Positions 37,725 through 46,690 of a DNA stretch of 64,000 nucleotides are shown in pieces. Positions within the stretch are counted from its first letter, which is position 1. Each line of letters starts with the position of its first letter. This stretch comes from Ardenticatenaceae bacterium (GTDB lineage: Bacteria > Chloroflexota > Anaerolineae > Promineifilales > Promineifilaceae), in the NCBI GenBank assembly GCA_020634215.1, contig JACKCD010000009.1, positions 1-64,000 on the forward strand, in the 5' to 3' direction. The translations under genes and the position numbers were made by a program. The notes beneath the pieces were generated by a model that worked only from the letters and a program-made list of their open reading frames with translations, searched no databases and was not told the DNA's origin.

Positions 37725-38129
37725 ATGAGTGACGATTTTGATGATTTTGACGAGTATGAACACAAAGTGCTGTATGTTCAGACGCATGGACGAGACACCC
37801 CAGAGCGCAGTGCAACCCCTTTTTTTCTGGCAACGGCCGCAGCGGCCATGGACTGCCAGGTTTCAATTTACTTCACGATGAATGGTCCACAACTTTTAGC
37901 CAAAGGTGCGCCTGAAACGATTGTCGTGCCCAAAGCAGGAGGCGGGGGGAAAGAATTGCGCTTCTTTATTGATCAGGCAATAGATATGGGTGTACGGCTC
38001 TTGGTTTGCCAACCCTCCCTCGACCTGCACGGTTATACCATGGATGACATGATTGATGGCGTGGAGATGATCGGCGGCGCGGCCTTTAATGGTATGGCAC
38101 TTGAAGCGGATGCAGTCATTTCGTTTTAG
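37725..38129 (+). CDS. DsrE-like sulfur carrier (second copy, DsrE3-type)
   Basis: 134-aa DsrE/F-family protein. An acidic N-terminus (DDFDDFDEYE) precedes the Rossmann-like core HKVLYVQTHGRDTPE, AAAAMDCQVSIYFTMNG and RLLVCQPSLDLHG, with candidate carrier Cys95 (Cys44 in the core strand). Small DsrE3 proteins accompany TusA and sHdr operons in sulfur oxidisers and relay sulfane sulfur. The subtype is assigned from length and motif only. It precedes the hdrC1-like gene by 58 bases. Confidence 0.75.
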   Translation: MSDDFDDFDEYEHKVLYVQTHGRDTPERSATPFFLATAAAAMDCQVSIYFTMNGPQLLAKGAPETIVVPKAGGGGKELRFFIDQAIDMGVRLLVCQPSLDLHGYTMDDMIDGVEMIGGAAFNGMALEADAVISF

Positions 38130-38187
38130 CGTGATTACGTGGTCTATGATTGCACTCGGTCACGTTTTACGCATAAGGTGAAGATAT

Positions 38188-38889
38188 ATGGGACTCTTTG
38201 TTGATAAATACCCTGACGTTGCCTATGAAGAGAAGTTACGCTTGTGGGAAGAAGTAAAGGCGGACGAGCGTTTTCCCAGCTACCTCTATGGCTGTTATGA
38301 GTGCGGTATTTGTGTAGCGGCTTGCCCATCAGCGCGTTTTTATGATTTTTCGCCGCGCAAGATTGCCCAGGCAGCAGCGCGTGAGGACATTGAGCTGATT
38401 TATGAGCAGATGAATGATGATGTCTGGAACTGCTCGCAATGTTTTTCGTGCAATCGCTGCCCACGCCAGAACTCGCCGGGTGGGTTAATTACCATTTTGC
38501 GTGAGGTGGCGGTGAACAATGGGCTGAAATCGGCGCAGCAGGCTTTGGAAGGGTACAGCCGGATTGTTTACAAAATCATGGGGACGGGGACTCAGGTGTC
38601 GCCCGATATGCTACAGCCGGATGCTTTCCCTGATTGGGGGCCGGATGTCAAGCGTGTTTCGGATGAGCTTGATCTGTGGCGGCGGGCCTTGCCGCCAGAA
38701 ACGCTGCACACAACAAAAACGGGCTGGCATGTCAGCGAGCAAACGCTGATTGAACTGTATCTCATCTGGTACAACACGGGGGTCATGGACATGATCGCCA
38801 ATGTGGATGAGGGGTTGAACCTCATCTTGAGTGATGTGATGGAAGAGATGCTGGAAGAAGCTGGCTACGATATGGATGAATATTATTAG
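38188..38889 (+). CDS. sHdrC1-like iron-sulfur protein
   Basis: 233-aa soluble electron-transfer subunit of the sulfur-oxidising heterodisulfide-reductase-like complex. Two [4Fe-4S] motifs are visible: C36-x2-C39-x2-C42-x3-C46-P (GCYECGICVAACP) and C82-x2-C85-x2-C88-x2-C91-P (CSQCFSCNRCP). The helical C-terminus (about 120-233) ends very acidic. It passes electrons between the HdrB and HdrA subunits. The gene order C1-B1-A-H-C2B2 that begins here defines the operon type. A class B hairpin follows the stop. Confidence 0.87.
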   Translation: MGLFVDKYPDVAYEEKLRLWEEVKADERFPSYLYGCYECGICVAACPSARFYDFSPRKIAQAAAREDIELIYEQMNDDVWNCSQCFSCNRCPRQNSPGGLITILREVAVNNGLKSAQQALEGYSRIVYKIMGTGTQVSPDMLQPDAFPDWGPDVKRVSDELDLWRRALPPETLHTTKTGWHVSEQTLIELYLIWYNTGVMDMIANVDEGLNLILSDVMEEMLEEAGYDMDEYY

Positions 38890-38967
38890 TGGTTGGTTGT
38901 TAGTGGCTTGTGGTTGGGAAGAAGATGTTCTTTACCAGCAACTAACCACCAGCAACTAGCCACTTGC
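38888..38967. repeat. Intergenic hairpin, class B (TAGTGGCTGG words)
   Basis: Left arm of GTGGTTGGTTGTTAGTGGC-type words and right arm of CCAGCAACTAACCACC-type complements. It lies between hdrC1 and hdrB1 on the same transcript, so it is more likely a processing or stability element than a full terminator. Other copies: 41331, 44408, 50580 and 51666. Confidence 0.65.
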
Positions 38968-38993
38968 GGCTTGTCCGTATTTAGGGAGAAAAA

Positions 38994-40181
38994 ATGGCAA
39001 TTCCTACCGCAGCTTTAGAACGTGGGCGACGCTTTGACCGCCATGCTGAGGCGGTGCAGACTGAAGATTATCATGACATTTTGGATCAGCTGGAGGCGGA
39101 TGGTGAGCTGATTGTCCAGCGTGTGCCGGAGCCATATATCGAGGTGATGACGAAATACGGCCGTAAAAAGAAGATTCCGACCAAATATACCTGGCACCAT
39201 AAATCTTGTGGGCAGTGTGGTCATATTCCTGGTTATTCGACGGCGATTTTCTGGTTGGCGCGTAAACTGGATTTGGAATATATCGATCCGATAGACCAAA
39301 CTTCCTGCACGGCCTGGAACTATTATGCGTCGGCGACTTCCAACGCACCGGCGCAGGCGGCCGTGGCGCACCGCAACTTTGCGGCGGCTTATGAGACTGG
39401 TTACTATCCACTTATTCACTGTGGTACCTCCTATGGGCATTATAAGGAAACCCGCGAGGAGATTATGCACCATTCGCATTTGCGGCATCAGGTGCGTGAT
39501 GTGCTGGCAAAGTTGGGCAAGCCGCTGGTGATGCCGGAAGAGATTGTCCATTACTCGGAGTGGATTCATGCGCTGCGGCATCGCATTGCGGAGAAGCAGG
39601 TGCGCGACTTTTCGAATATTGCAACGACGGTTCATCCAGCTTGCCATTATTATAAGCTGGTGCAGGAAGATGCGATTTACGATGAGGAGATTTATGGGGG
39701 ACAGCGCACGGCAACGGTGACGGGAGTGATTCAAGCCCTGGGGGCTGAGGTTCGTGATTATTCCACGTTTTATGATTGCTGTGGGTTTGGTTTCCGCCAT
39801 ATCTTGGTTTCGCGTGACTTTACGCGCTCGTTTGCCACGTTACGCAAGATTGAGATTATGAAACAGGAGGCAAACCCTGATGTGGTGATTTCTCACGATA
39901 CGGGCTGTGTGACGACGTTGGACAAGAGCCAGTATGTGACGGGCGTGGCGCATAATGCCAATGTGGGCATTCCGGTGATGTCGGACGCGCAGTTTGCGGC
40001 GTTGGCGATGGGGGCGCATCCGTATCGGGTGTGTCAACTGCATTGGCATTCGACGGATAATAAGCCGTTGCTGGAAAAAATGGGCATTGACCACGAAAAG
40101 GCTTGGGCAGAGTTCCAACAGGATTTGGATGATCTGAAGGCCGGCCGGAAAGAGTATTTGACGTGGGAAGATGCGGGGTAG
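38994..40181 (+). CDS. sHdrB1-like subunit
   Basis: 395-aa catalytic-type subunit with two CCG regions. The first is altered (HKSCGQCGHIPGY, DQTSCTAWNYY with no CC pair, then LIHCGTSYG). The second keeps HPACHYYKL, YDCCGFGF and SHDTGC, enough to hold a non-cubane [4Fe-4S] cluster. In sHdr proteins B1 is believed to be the site of sulfur-substrate conversion. It starts after a class B hairpin with GGGAGA as ribosome site and is followed by a class A hairpin before hdrA. Confidence 0.87.
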   Translation: MAIPTAALERGRRFDRHAEAVQTEDYHDILDQLEADGELIVQRVPEPYIEVMTKYGRKKKIPTKYTWHHKSCGQCGHIPGYSTAIFWLARKLDLEYIDPIDQTSCTAWNYYASATSNAPAQAAVAHRNFAAAYETGYYPLIHCGTSYGHYKETREEIMHHSHLRHQVRDVLAKLGKPLVMPEEIVHYSEWIHALRHRIAEKQVRDFSNIATTVHPACHYYKLVQEDAIYDEEIYGGQRTATVTGVIQALGAEVRDYSTFYDCCGFGFRHILVSRDFTRSFATLRKIEIMKQEANPDVVISHDTGCVTTLDKSQYVTGVAHNANVGIPVMSDAQFAALAMGAHPYRVCQLHWHSTDNKPLLEKMGIDHEKAWAEFQQDLDDLKAGRKEYLTWEDAG

Positions 40182-40189
40182 TGAAGAGA

Positions 40190-40253
40190 GTAAACAGTAA
40201 TCGGTAATCGGTTATCGGTAATCAGTTTACTGATTACTGTTTACTGATTACTG
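40190..40253. repeat. Intergenic hairpin, class A
   Basis: GTAAACAGTAATCGGTAATCGGTTATC-type words (40191-40224) pair with ACTGATTACTGTTTACTGATTAC-type words. It fills the hdrB1-hdrA gap almost completely. Confidence 0.7.
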
Positions 40254-40267
40254 AAACGGAGAATGGA

Positions 40268-41329
40268 ATGGCCTCAGACAATGTACTGATCGTAGGTGGT
40301 GGGCCGGCCGGATTGGAAGCGGCGCGGTTGTTGTCGGATATTGGGGTGAAGGTGACGCTGGTGGAGAAACGGCCGTTTCTCGGTGGCACCCCCATTGCTG
40401 AACGTTACGCAGCTTTAACACACGGCTTCCACGATGCCGAAACAATGATGAACGGCATGATTGAAGCCGTCACCAATAACTCACTCGTTGACGTGCGCCT
40501 CAATTCATCGGTAACAGCTTCAGAAGGTGAAGCTGGTAGCTTCAAGGTCACACTGGCCCAAGCTGGCAGCGGTTCCAGCGAGGTTGTTGAAGCGGGTGCC
40601 GTCATTATTGCCACCGGGTTCCAGCATTTTGACCCCGGTCGCGAAACGCAAGTTTACTCCTATTACGAATATCCCGATGTCATCACCATTGCCGATGCCG
40701 AAGGGATGCTCAAAGATGGACATTTTCGCAAACCCTCCAATGGCGAAATCCCTGAGCGCGTTTGCTTCATCCAATGTGTCGGTTCCCGTGACCGCCAAAT
40801 TGGGAACGAATACTGTTCAAAAGTGTGCTGCGGTATTTCCTCTAAACAGGCGATTGAGGTACGGAAGGTATCGCCCGAGACAAAAGTTTTCATTTTCTAC
40901 ATTGACATGCGGATGTACGGCTACTGGGAAAATGAACTCTACTGGCCGGCGCAAGAAAAACACCGCGTGCAATACGTCAAAGGCATTGTGACCGAAATCG
41001 TCAAAAAAGGCGACCGCCTGATGATTCGCGGTGAAGACACCACCATGGGCCGGCCGATGGAAGTGCCAATGGACATTGTTGTCTTAGCTGTGGGCATGGA
41101 AGCCAGCCATGGGACACGCCAAATGGCGCAAACTTTTGGGGTAAAACAAAACAAATACCACTTTATTGATGTCCCCCATGACGCACTGAATCCTGTAGCC
41201 ACCTCAGTCCCCGGTATCTTTGTAGCTGGGGCGGCGGCTGGGCCAAAAGATTTAGACGACTCGATTGGCATGGCAGGAACGGCCGCTATTAAAGCCGCAG
41301 GTCTGGTACGCAAAATGGCAATGGCCTAA
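40268..41329 (+). CDS. sHdrA-like flavoprotein
   Basis: 353-aa FAD protein, the central electron-bifurcation-type subunit's short sHdr version. The dinucleotide fold is NVLIVGGGPAGLEAARLL (residues 5-22), then VEKRPFLGGTP. The [4Fe-4S] cysteines lie in CFIQCVGSR and YCSKVCCG (about residues 164-190), followed by SVPGIFVAGAAAGPKDLDDSI, the second FAD motif. It lacks the N-terminal and C-terminal ferredoxin domains of methanogen HdrA, as usual for sHdrA. It transfers electrons from the sulfur reaction towards Etf. AACGGCCGTT lies at about 40367. Confidence 0.9.
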   Translation: MASDNVLIVGGGPAGLEAARLLSDIGVKVTLVEKRPFLGGTPIAERYAALTHGFHDAETMMNGMIEAVTNNSLVDVRLNSSVTASEGEAGSFKVTLAQAGSGSSEVVEAGAVIIATGFQHFDPGRETQVYSYYEYPDVITIADAEGMLKDGHFRKPSNGEIPERVCFIQCVGSRDRQIGNEYCSKVCCGISSKQAIEVRKVSPETKVFIFYIDMRMYGYWENELYWPAQEKHRVQYVKGIVTEIVKKGDRLMIRGEDTTMGRPMEVPMDIVVLAVGMEASHGTRQMAQTFGVKQNKYHFIDVPHDALNPVATSVPGIFVAGAAAGPKDLDDSIGMAGTAAIKAAGLVRKMAMA

Positions 41330-41330
41330 A

Positions 41331-41391
41331 AGTGGTTGGTCGTTAGTGGCTGGTGGCTGGTAACAACTAGCCACCAGCCACCAGCCACTAA
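41331..41391. repeat. Intergenic hairpin, class B
   Basis: GTGGTTGGTCGTTAGTGGCTGGTGGCTGG pairs with CCAGCCACCAGCCACTAA-type sequence; only about 10 unpaired bases separate the arms. It fills the gap between hdrA and the sHdrH gene. Confidence 0.75.
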
Positions 41392-41399
41392 TAAAGAAA

Positions 41400-42251
41400 A
41401 TGACAACCCCTTTTGACCTACAATCCCTTAGCCTTACAGCCGCAGGGCAGCCCGTAGACACGGACGCTGCCAAGGAGTTCATGACTTCGACGCTGGAAAA
41501 AATTGAGCGTGTTGAACTCAATGCAGTTGAGGCCGAGCTTCAGGAGAAGGGGCGGCGGTTAAGGGCATTGGTGTCGCCGACAGTATTGCCAACGCTGACG
41601 GAAACACAGCTACAGGCCATTTTGCGAACTGTCTTTGCCACGCGCCGCCGCGCTGGGGCGATTTTGGACGGTGTTGGCACCGAGCCAATGAAAGCGGCGA
41701 TTCACCGCCTCCTCTACGTTGACGCACCAGTTGATGTTCGTTTCCAGCTATTTGTTGATGAAATGACGGGTTATGTGGGCGATGTCCGCCTACTGCGCCC
41801 GCGTAAATCGTCAGATAGCCGTGCCAAGCAAAATGCAGAACAGGCCGCGCTTGAGGAAAACATCTTTTGTGATTTCGCCAGCGAACTGCTCCACTTTACC
41901 AGCCCCAATGATTATTGGCTTTGGACACGCTGGATTTGGGATCCCAAAAGTGGAACGGGTTCCATGCCGTTGGTGACGATGGAAGAAGTTGACCTTCATG
42001 GTTACAGCGTTGGTGAAACCTATCTCAAACTGGGTGTGGCAACGGCTTTTGTGAAAGCAACGGGGGATGCGGCCGGCTTTGCCGATTTTGGCACAGGCCC
42101 ATTTGGAATTGACGTTTTTCTGGCCTGTGTGTATGCCGTTTATATGTACACGACCTTGCGTTTACGAATGACGCAAGAATTTAACAAAGTTGTCCCTCAA
42201 CTGCCGCAGCTTATTCGGCGGCTGTTAGGCGTGTGGAAGTTGGAGATCTAG
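41400..42251 (+). CDS. sHdrH-like conserved hypothetical of sHdr operons
   Basis: 283-aa soluble protein with no recognised motif, mostly helical. It lies exactly where sHdr operons carry their conserved hypothetical gene (between hdrA and hdrC2/B2), which is the main reason for the call. An N-terminal helical domain (about 20-130) with ELQEKGRRLRALVS precedes a C-terminal part containing ENIFCDFASELLHFTSPNDYWLWTRW and TFVKATGDAAGF-like sequence. Role unknown; perhaps a structural or assembly subunit of the complex. Confidence 0.7.
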   Translation: MTTPFDLQSLSLTAAGQPVDTDAAKEFMTSTLEKIERVELNAVEAELQEKGRRLRALVSPTVLPTLTETQLQAILRTVFATRRRAGAILDGVGTEPMKAAIHRLLYVDAPVDVRFQLFVDEMTGYVGDVRLLRPRKSSDSRAKQNAEQAALEENIFCDFASELLHFTSPNDYWLWTRWIWDPKSGTGSMPLVTMEEVDLHGYSVGETYLKLGVATAFVKATGDAAGFADFGTGPFGIDVFLACVYAVYMYTTLRLRMTQEFNKVVPQLPQLIRRLLGVWKLEI

Positions 42252-42256
42252 TGATC

Positions 42257-42320
42257 GGTAAACAGTAATCAGTAATCAGTACTTTTCACTGATTACCGAT
42301 TACCAATTACTGATTACCGA
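42257..42320. repeat. Intergenic hairpin, class A
   Basis: GGTAAACAGTAATCAGTAATCAGT pairs with ACTGATTACCGATTACCAATTACTGATTACC-type sequence, loop ACTTTTC. It precedes the HdrC2-B2 fusion gene. Confidence 0.75.
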
Positions 42321-42333
42321 AAAAGGGGAAACG

Positions 42334-43623
42334 ATGCCTAGACCATTAGCAGAACAAAAGGTAATTCAGGAAGAGGTCAAGGAACTAGAATCATTTGTTG
42401 TTGAGGGGATGGATCTATCCGGTCATTGGAACCGGATGTTTGGTCAGCGGGTGATTTGGGATTATAGCCACGACAACATGGAGAAAGTGACAGATTTGCC
42501 GGGCGGCGAGTCATTGGGGTGGTGTTATGGCTGTGCCAAATGTACGGCCGTTTGCCCCATTGACATCGTTGGCGACTATTCTCCACGCAAGATTCATCGC
42601 AAAACCCAATTGGGGATTGACCTGTTCAAGTCAGACGATTTGTGGCTTTGCACCACCTGCATGAACTGCTTGCGTGTTTGCCCCAAAGAAGTCAACATGA
42701 TCAAGATTATGCCGGCCGTGCGTGAACAGGCGGTGCTGGAAGGGGATGTGCCGGCCGAATTGCAAAAAGCGTTTGAGGACACGGCTAAAAACGGTAATCC
42801 ACTGGGACAACCGCAGCGCAAACGTGCCGCCTGGGTAAGCCAGTCCGATGTGCCGGTGCCAATTATGCGCCAGCACAAGCAGCCCGTTGATGTCCTGTGG
42901 TATGTTGGTTCCTATCCTTCCTACCATCCACGCGGCATTGATGCGGCCTTGGCCGCCGCACGTATTTTCCACGCCCTGGGAATTGATTTTGGCATTCTTG
43001 GCCCCGAGGAAAAAGATGATGGGGATTCGTTCCGGCTGGCTGGTGAAACTGGCCTCTTTGAAATGTTGGCCGAGGACAACATCAAGGCACTTGAAAAATA
43101 TGAGTGGAATCGCCTGGTTGTAACCGGCCCACACGAGTACAACGCCTTCAAGAATGAGTACCCCAAGTTTGGCTTTGATCGGCCGGTGCAGCATTACACC
43201 CAATTTTTGGTAGAGCATCTTGATCAATTGAAGCCGCTGTTGAAGCATGAGGTAAACCGCACCGTCACGTTCCATGACCCGTGTTATCTGGGTCGCCACA
43301 ACGGCGAATATGATGCCCCGCGTGAACTGCTGCGTGCCATCCCCGGCGTGAAGCTGGTGGAGATGGGGCGTTGCAAGGAAAACGGGTACTGCTGCGGCGG
43401 TGGTGGTGGCGGCATGTGGCTCGACTCTTTTACGCAAAACCATACGCGGATGCGTTTGTCGGAGCGGCGCGTGCGGGAAGCGGTGGAATATAACGCCGAA
43501 GTGCTGGCTGTGGCCTGCCCGTTTGAGGTGTCTCGTTTTGAAGATGGAGCTAAATCAACGGGGAACGACCATTTGCAGGTGCTGGATATTTTGGAAATGC
43601 TGGATCAGTCCATGAGAGGATAG
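42334..43623 (+). CDS. HdrC2-HdrB2 fusion (HdrD-like) subunit
   Basis: 429-aa fusion of a ferredoxin-like HdrC and an HdrB module. N-terminal [4Fe-4S] motifs are C64-x2-C67-x2-C70-x3-C74-P and C106-x2-C109-x2-C112-x3-C116-P. The B part has a first CCG region that lost its cysteines (YVGSYPSYHPRG, EEKDDGDS) and an intact second one (FHDPCYLGRHNGEY, GYCCGGGGG, ACPFE). A fused C2B2 together with etfBA is what has been described as the type II sHdr arrangement. It is followed 19 bases later by etfB. Confidence 0.88.
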   Translation: MPRPLAEQKVIQEEVKELESFVVEGMDLSGHWNRMFGQRVIWDYSHDNMEKVTDLPGGESLGWCYGCAKCTAVCPIDIVGDYSPRKIHRKTQLGIDLFKSDDLWLCTTCMNCLRVCPKEVNMIKIMPAVREQAVLEGDVPAELQKAFEDTAKNGNPLGQPQRKRAAWVSQSDVPVPIMRQHKQPVDVLWYVGSYPSYHPRGIDAALAAARIFHALGIDFGILGPEEKDDGDSFRLAGETGLFEMLAEDNIKALEKYEWNRLVVTGPHEYNAFKNEYPKFGFDRPVQHYTQFLVEHLDQLKPLLKHEVNRTVTFHDPCYLGRHNGEYDAPRELLRAIPGVKLVEMGRCKENGYCCGGGGGGMWLDSFTQNHTRMRLSERRVREAVEYNAEVLAVACPFEVSRFEDGAKSTGNDHLQVLDILEMLDQSMRG

Positions 43624-43642
43624 TGGATAAGGAATAGAGTTC

Positions 43643-44407
43643 ATGAAGATCGTTGTTGCCATTAAACATGTTCCGAGCTTGGCCGATGAGGTGGAGCTAA
43701 ATGATGAGGGGACAAACCTGGATTTTGATGCGATAGATTTCGCTCTTAGCGAGTGGGATGAGCAGGCCATTGAGCAAGCGGTGCTAGTGAAGGAAGCCAG
43801 TGGCGGTTCGGTAACGGTAGTGGGGGTTGACATTATTGAGGAGCTGGAAAAGGTGCTGCACACGGCATTAGCGAAAGGGGCTGATGAGGTGGCGAAGATT
43901 GTGGGTGATTTTGAACCACCGATTGAATCGCGGACGCAGGCTAAGATGCTGGCCGAGGCGATTGGGGCGATGTCGCCAGATTTGGTGTTGACGGGGGTGC
44001 AGGCGGTTGATGATTTGGATGGGCAAATGGGGCCGATGCTGGCGGCTATGCTTGACATGCCTTATGTGGGGGTGGTGGTGAATGTGAAGGCAGCGGGCGG
44101 CACGGCAACGATTACGAAGGAGTATCCGGGAGGGGTAACGGCCGATTTTGAAGTCCAACTGCCGCTTGTGGTGGGGGTGCAGGCTGCCAGCCAGCCGCCC
44201 CGCTATGCCCCGGTTAGCAAGATTCGCCAAATGGCAAAAACGGCCGTTATTGCCGAAATCGAAACCGACGACGACGGTGCAGGTGGCCCCACTATTCGTA
44301 AAATGGCTCAGCCCGTTGCGGCCGGCCATGCTGAGATGATTGACGGGGATAGTGGCGAGGTCGCTGAGAAGATTTTGGCAATCCTGCGGGATAAAGGGTT
44401 GGTGTAG
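43643..44407 (+). CDS. etfB: Electron transfer flavoprotein beta subunit
   Basis: 254-aa EtfB. Features are VAIKHVPSLADEVELN (start of domain III), FALSEWDEQAIEQAVLVKE, TGVQAVDDLDGQMGPMLAAML (AMP-binding region) and EYPGGVTADFEVQLPLVVGVQ. It pairs with EtfA encoded 102 bases downstream and takes electrons from the Hdr-like complex; partner choice is inferred from position between hdrC2B2 and the EMO-like gene. Whether the Etf is bifurcating cannot be told from motifs alone. Confidence 0.92.
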   Translation: MKIVVAIKHVPSLADEVELNDEGTNLDFDAIDFALSEWDEQAIEQAVLVKEASGGSVTVVGVDIIEELEKVLHTALAKGADEVAKIVGDFEPPIESRTQAKMLAEAIGAMSPDLVLTGVQAVDDLDGQMGPMLAAMLDMPYVGVVVNVKAAGGTATITKEYPGGVTADFEVQLPLVVGVQAASQPPRYAPVSKIRQMAKTAVIAEIETDDDGAGGPTIRKMAQPVAAGHAEMIDGDSGEVAEKILAILRDKGLV

Positions 44408-44495
44408 TTGGTGGCTGGTGGTTAGTAATTAGTGGTTAGTGGCTAGTGGCTGGTGGCTTGGAACTAGCAACCAGCCACTAACAACCAGCCACTAA
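44408..44495. repeat. Intergenic hairpin, class B
   Basis: GGTGGCTGGTGGTTAGTAATTAGTGGTTAGTGGC-type left arm and AGCAACCAGCCACTAACAACC-type right arm. It separates etfB and etfA. Confidence 0.7.
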
Positions 44496-44509
44496 TTCTG
44501 AGGAAAACA

Positions 44510-45466
44510 ATGGGCAACGACGTACTTGTAATTACAGAACATTTTGATGGCGCGGTCGCTGATATTTCCTACGAAATGGTTGGCAAAGCGAAAAGTGTGG
44601 CCGCAGCATTGGGTGGTGAGGCGATTGCGGTGATGCTGGGCAGTGGCATGGGGGCGGCAGCGGGGTCATTTGCATCTGACAGCACGGTCTATGTGGATGA
44701 CCCGGCGCTGGAACAGTTTAATCCCGAAGCGTATGGCAAGGTGATTGCGGCGCTGATGGCAGACAAGGCACCGCGCCTGACGATGGTTGGCTCCACGGCC
44801 ATCGGCATGGATTTGGGGGCGTGGCTGGCGGCAAAGTCGGACAGCGAATTTGTGGCCTATGTGGGTGATGTGGCGGCCGATGGGGGCGACCTGGTGATTA
44901 GCAGCCGCCTTTATGCCGGGAAGCTAACGGCAGAGGTGGTGTCAGGCGGGGGCTCGGCTGTGGTGGCCATGCTGGCCGGGTCGGGTGATGCGGCGGCGGG
45001 GCGGGGGGAAACGGCCGTTTCCCAAATCGGTTCCCCCGTTGATCTCAGCAGCCTCAAGACCAAATTTGTCAAGCTGAATCGGCCGGCCGGTGGCGACATT
45101 GACATCACTGCCGAAGACAAGTTGATCGCCGTGGGGCGCGGCATCGGCAGTGCCGACAACATCGAACTGGTGCAAGAACTGGCTGAAGCTATGGGAGCTG
45201 TCGTCGCTGCTTCGCGGCCAATCACCGACGCTGGCTGGCTGCCCAAAACGCGCCAGGTGGGTAAATCAGGCGTTAGCGTCAAGCCCAAGCTTTATTTGAT
45301 GCTGGGCATTTCCGGCGCACCGGAGCATTTGGAAGGGATGAAGGATGCGGAGTGCATTATCGCCGTCAACACTGACCCGAAAGCTCCCATTTTTAACGTC
45401 GCACATTACGGCACGACCTGTGATTTGTTTGAGGTGGCTGAGGCAATGCTCGAAGCATTGGGATAG
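44510..45466 (+). CDS. etfA: Electron transfer flavoprotein alpha subunit
   Basis: 318-aa EtfA, FAD-binding. The C-terminal FAD domain shows AVGRGIGSADNIELVQELAEA, ASRPITDAGWLPKTRQVG, YLMLGISGAPEHL and IAVNTDPKAPIFNVAHYG, all intact. The N-terminal domain is of normal length. With EtfB it forms the soluble carrier that delivers electrons to the membrane EMO-like protein. The next gene starts three bases after its stop codon, so the regulatory genes are tightly linked to etfA. Confidence 0.93.
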   Translation: MGNDVLVITEHFDGAVADISYEMVGKAKSVAAALGGEAIAVMLGSGMGAAAGSFASDSTVYVDDPALEQFNPEAYGKVIAALMADKAPRLTMVGSTAIGMDLGAWLAAKSDSEFVAYVGDVAADGGDLVISSRLYAGKLTAEVVSGGGSAVVAMLAGSGDAAAGRGETAVSQIGSPVDLSSLKTKFVKLNRPAGGDIDITAEDKLIAVGRGIGSADNIELVQELAEAMGAVVAASRPITDAGWLPKTRQVGKSGVSVKPKLYLMLGISGAPEHLEGMKDAECIIAVNTDPKAPIFNVAHYGTTCDLFEVAEAMLEALG

Positions 45467-45469
45467 CCT

Positions 45470-46690
45470 GTGTTCACGACTGAGGAAAAAAAGCGAACCT
45501 TACAAAATACAAAACTTTTTTCGGCCGTTGCCGATAGTGCCCTCACGCAGGTTGCCGCTGCTCTGAAGGTCGTCACCATTCAGGCGGGCGAAACGTTCAT
45601 CCACAAAGGTGACATGGGGACGACGATGTACGTTATTGTCGCCGGGTACGTTCGTGTTCACGATGGCGATCTCATGTTCAACTATTTGCACCAAGGGGAT
45701 GTGGTGGGTGAGATGTCGGTTTTAGACCATGATGTGCGGAGCGCATCGGTAACGGCCGAAACGGACATAACGCTGTTTCAGCTTGAGCAGCAAGCGTTGT
45801 ATGAGGTGATGGCTGACCAGGTTGACGTGACGCGGGAGATCATCCATGTGCTGTGCCAACGGCTGCGCGGCCGCATACAAGATTGGGCGGCTGATTACCA
45901 ACAGCGGCGGACGTTGGAGCGCGAGCTAGAAATTGGTCGGGAGATTCAGGCCAGCTTTTTGCCCAGCCAACTGCCGCAAGACCCCAATTGGGAAATTGCG
46001 GCTTGTTTTCAGGCGGCGCAGGAAGTGGCTGGGGATTTTTATGATGCCTTTGCCCTCCCGCAGGAGCGGAAGGTTGGGTTGGTCATTGGCGATGTGTGCG
46101 GCAAGGGGGTGGGGGCAGCACTCTTCATGACCCTTTTCCGCAGCCTGGTTCGCGCCATGACGACTGCGGAGCATTATCTGGGTCAAGACCAGACGCTGGC
46201 GGTGGATGACTTTACCCGCTTGCAAAACAGCTTGACGCTGACAAACAATTACATTGCCCAGACGCACGGCCAGACAAGCATGTTTGCTTCGCTTTTCCTG
46301 GCACTGCTCAATTTAGATACCGGGGTTCTTTATTACATCAATGGGGGGCATGAAGCTCCCATCATTTTTAATCAGCATGGTGTGAAAGCTTACCTGGAAC
46401 GAACAAGCCCAGCCATTGGCCTGTTTTCCAATATGCGCTATCAGATTCAGGAGGCCGTGTTGGAACCTGGTGATACGTTGTTGGCCTTTACCGATGGCGT
46501 GACTGAGGCCAAGAACAGTCAGGGTGAGCTTTTTACAGAAGAAAGGTTGTTGTCTCTATTGGGAGGGAGCGACGTAACGGCTTCGGCATTTCTGGAACGA
46601 ATCGAGCAGCAACTCTTTGCCTATATTGCCGATGCCAGCCGATCTGATGACATCACCATGTTAGTAGTAAAAAGGAGAGTGGGTTCATGA
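45470..46690 (+). CDS. Cyclic-nucleotide-binding-domain SpoIIE-type PP2C phosphatase
   Basis: 406-aa regulator. Residues about 10-125 form a cNMP-binding-like beta-roll (GETFIHKGDMGTTMYVIVAG, HQGDVVGEMSVLD), a coil follows (DYQQRRTLERELEIGREIQ) and then an RsbU/SpoIIE PP2C domain (about 165-400) with VAGDFYDAF, VIGDVCGKGVGAALFM and LLAFTDGVTEAKN metal-binding Asp residues. It should dephosphorylate the STAS protein encoded next (four-base ATGA overlap). The GTG start at 45470 follows etfA by three bases. The ligand of the cNMP-like domain is unknown. Confidence 0.85.
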   Translation: MFTTEEKKRTLQNTKLFSAVADSALTQVAAALKVVTIQAGETFIHKGDMGTTMYVIVAGYVRVHDGDLMFNYLHQGDVVGEMSVLDHDVRSASVTAETDITLFQLEQQALYEVMADQVDVTREIIHVLCQRLRGRIQDWAADYQQRRTLERELEIGREIQASFLPSQLPQDPNWEIAACFQAAQEVAGDFYDAFALPQERKVGLVIGDVCGKGVGAALFMTLFRSLVRAMTTAEHYLGQDQTLAVDDFTRLQNSLTLTNNYIAQTHGQTSMFASLFLALLNLDTGVLYYINGGHEAPIIFNQHGVKAYLERTSPAIGLFSNMRYQIQEAVLEPGDTLLAFTDGVTEAKNSQGELFTEERLLSLLGGSDVTASAFLERIEQQLFAYIADASRSDDITMLVVKRRVGS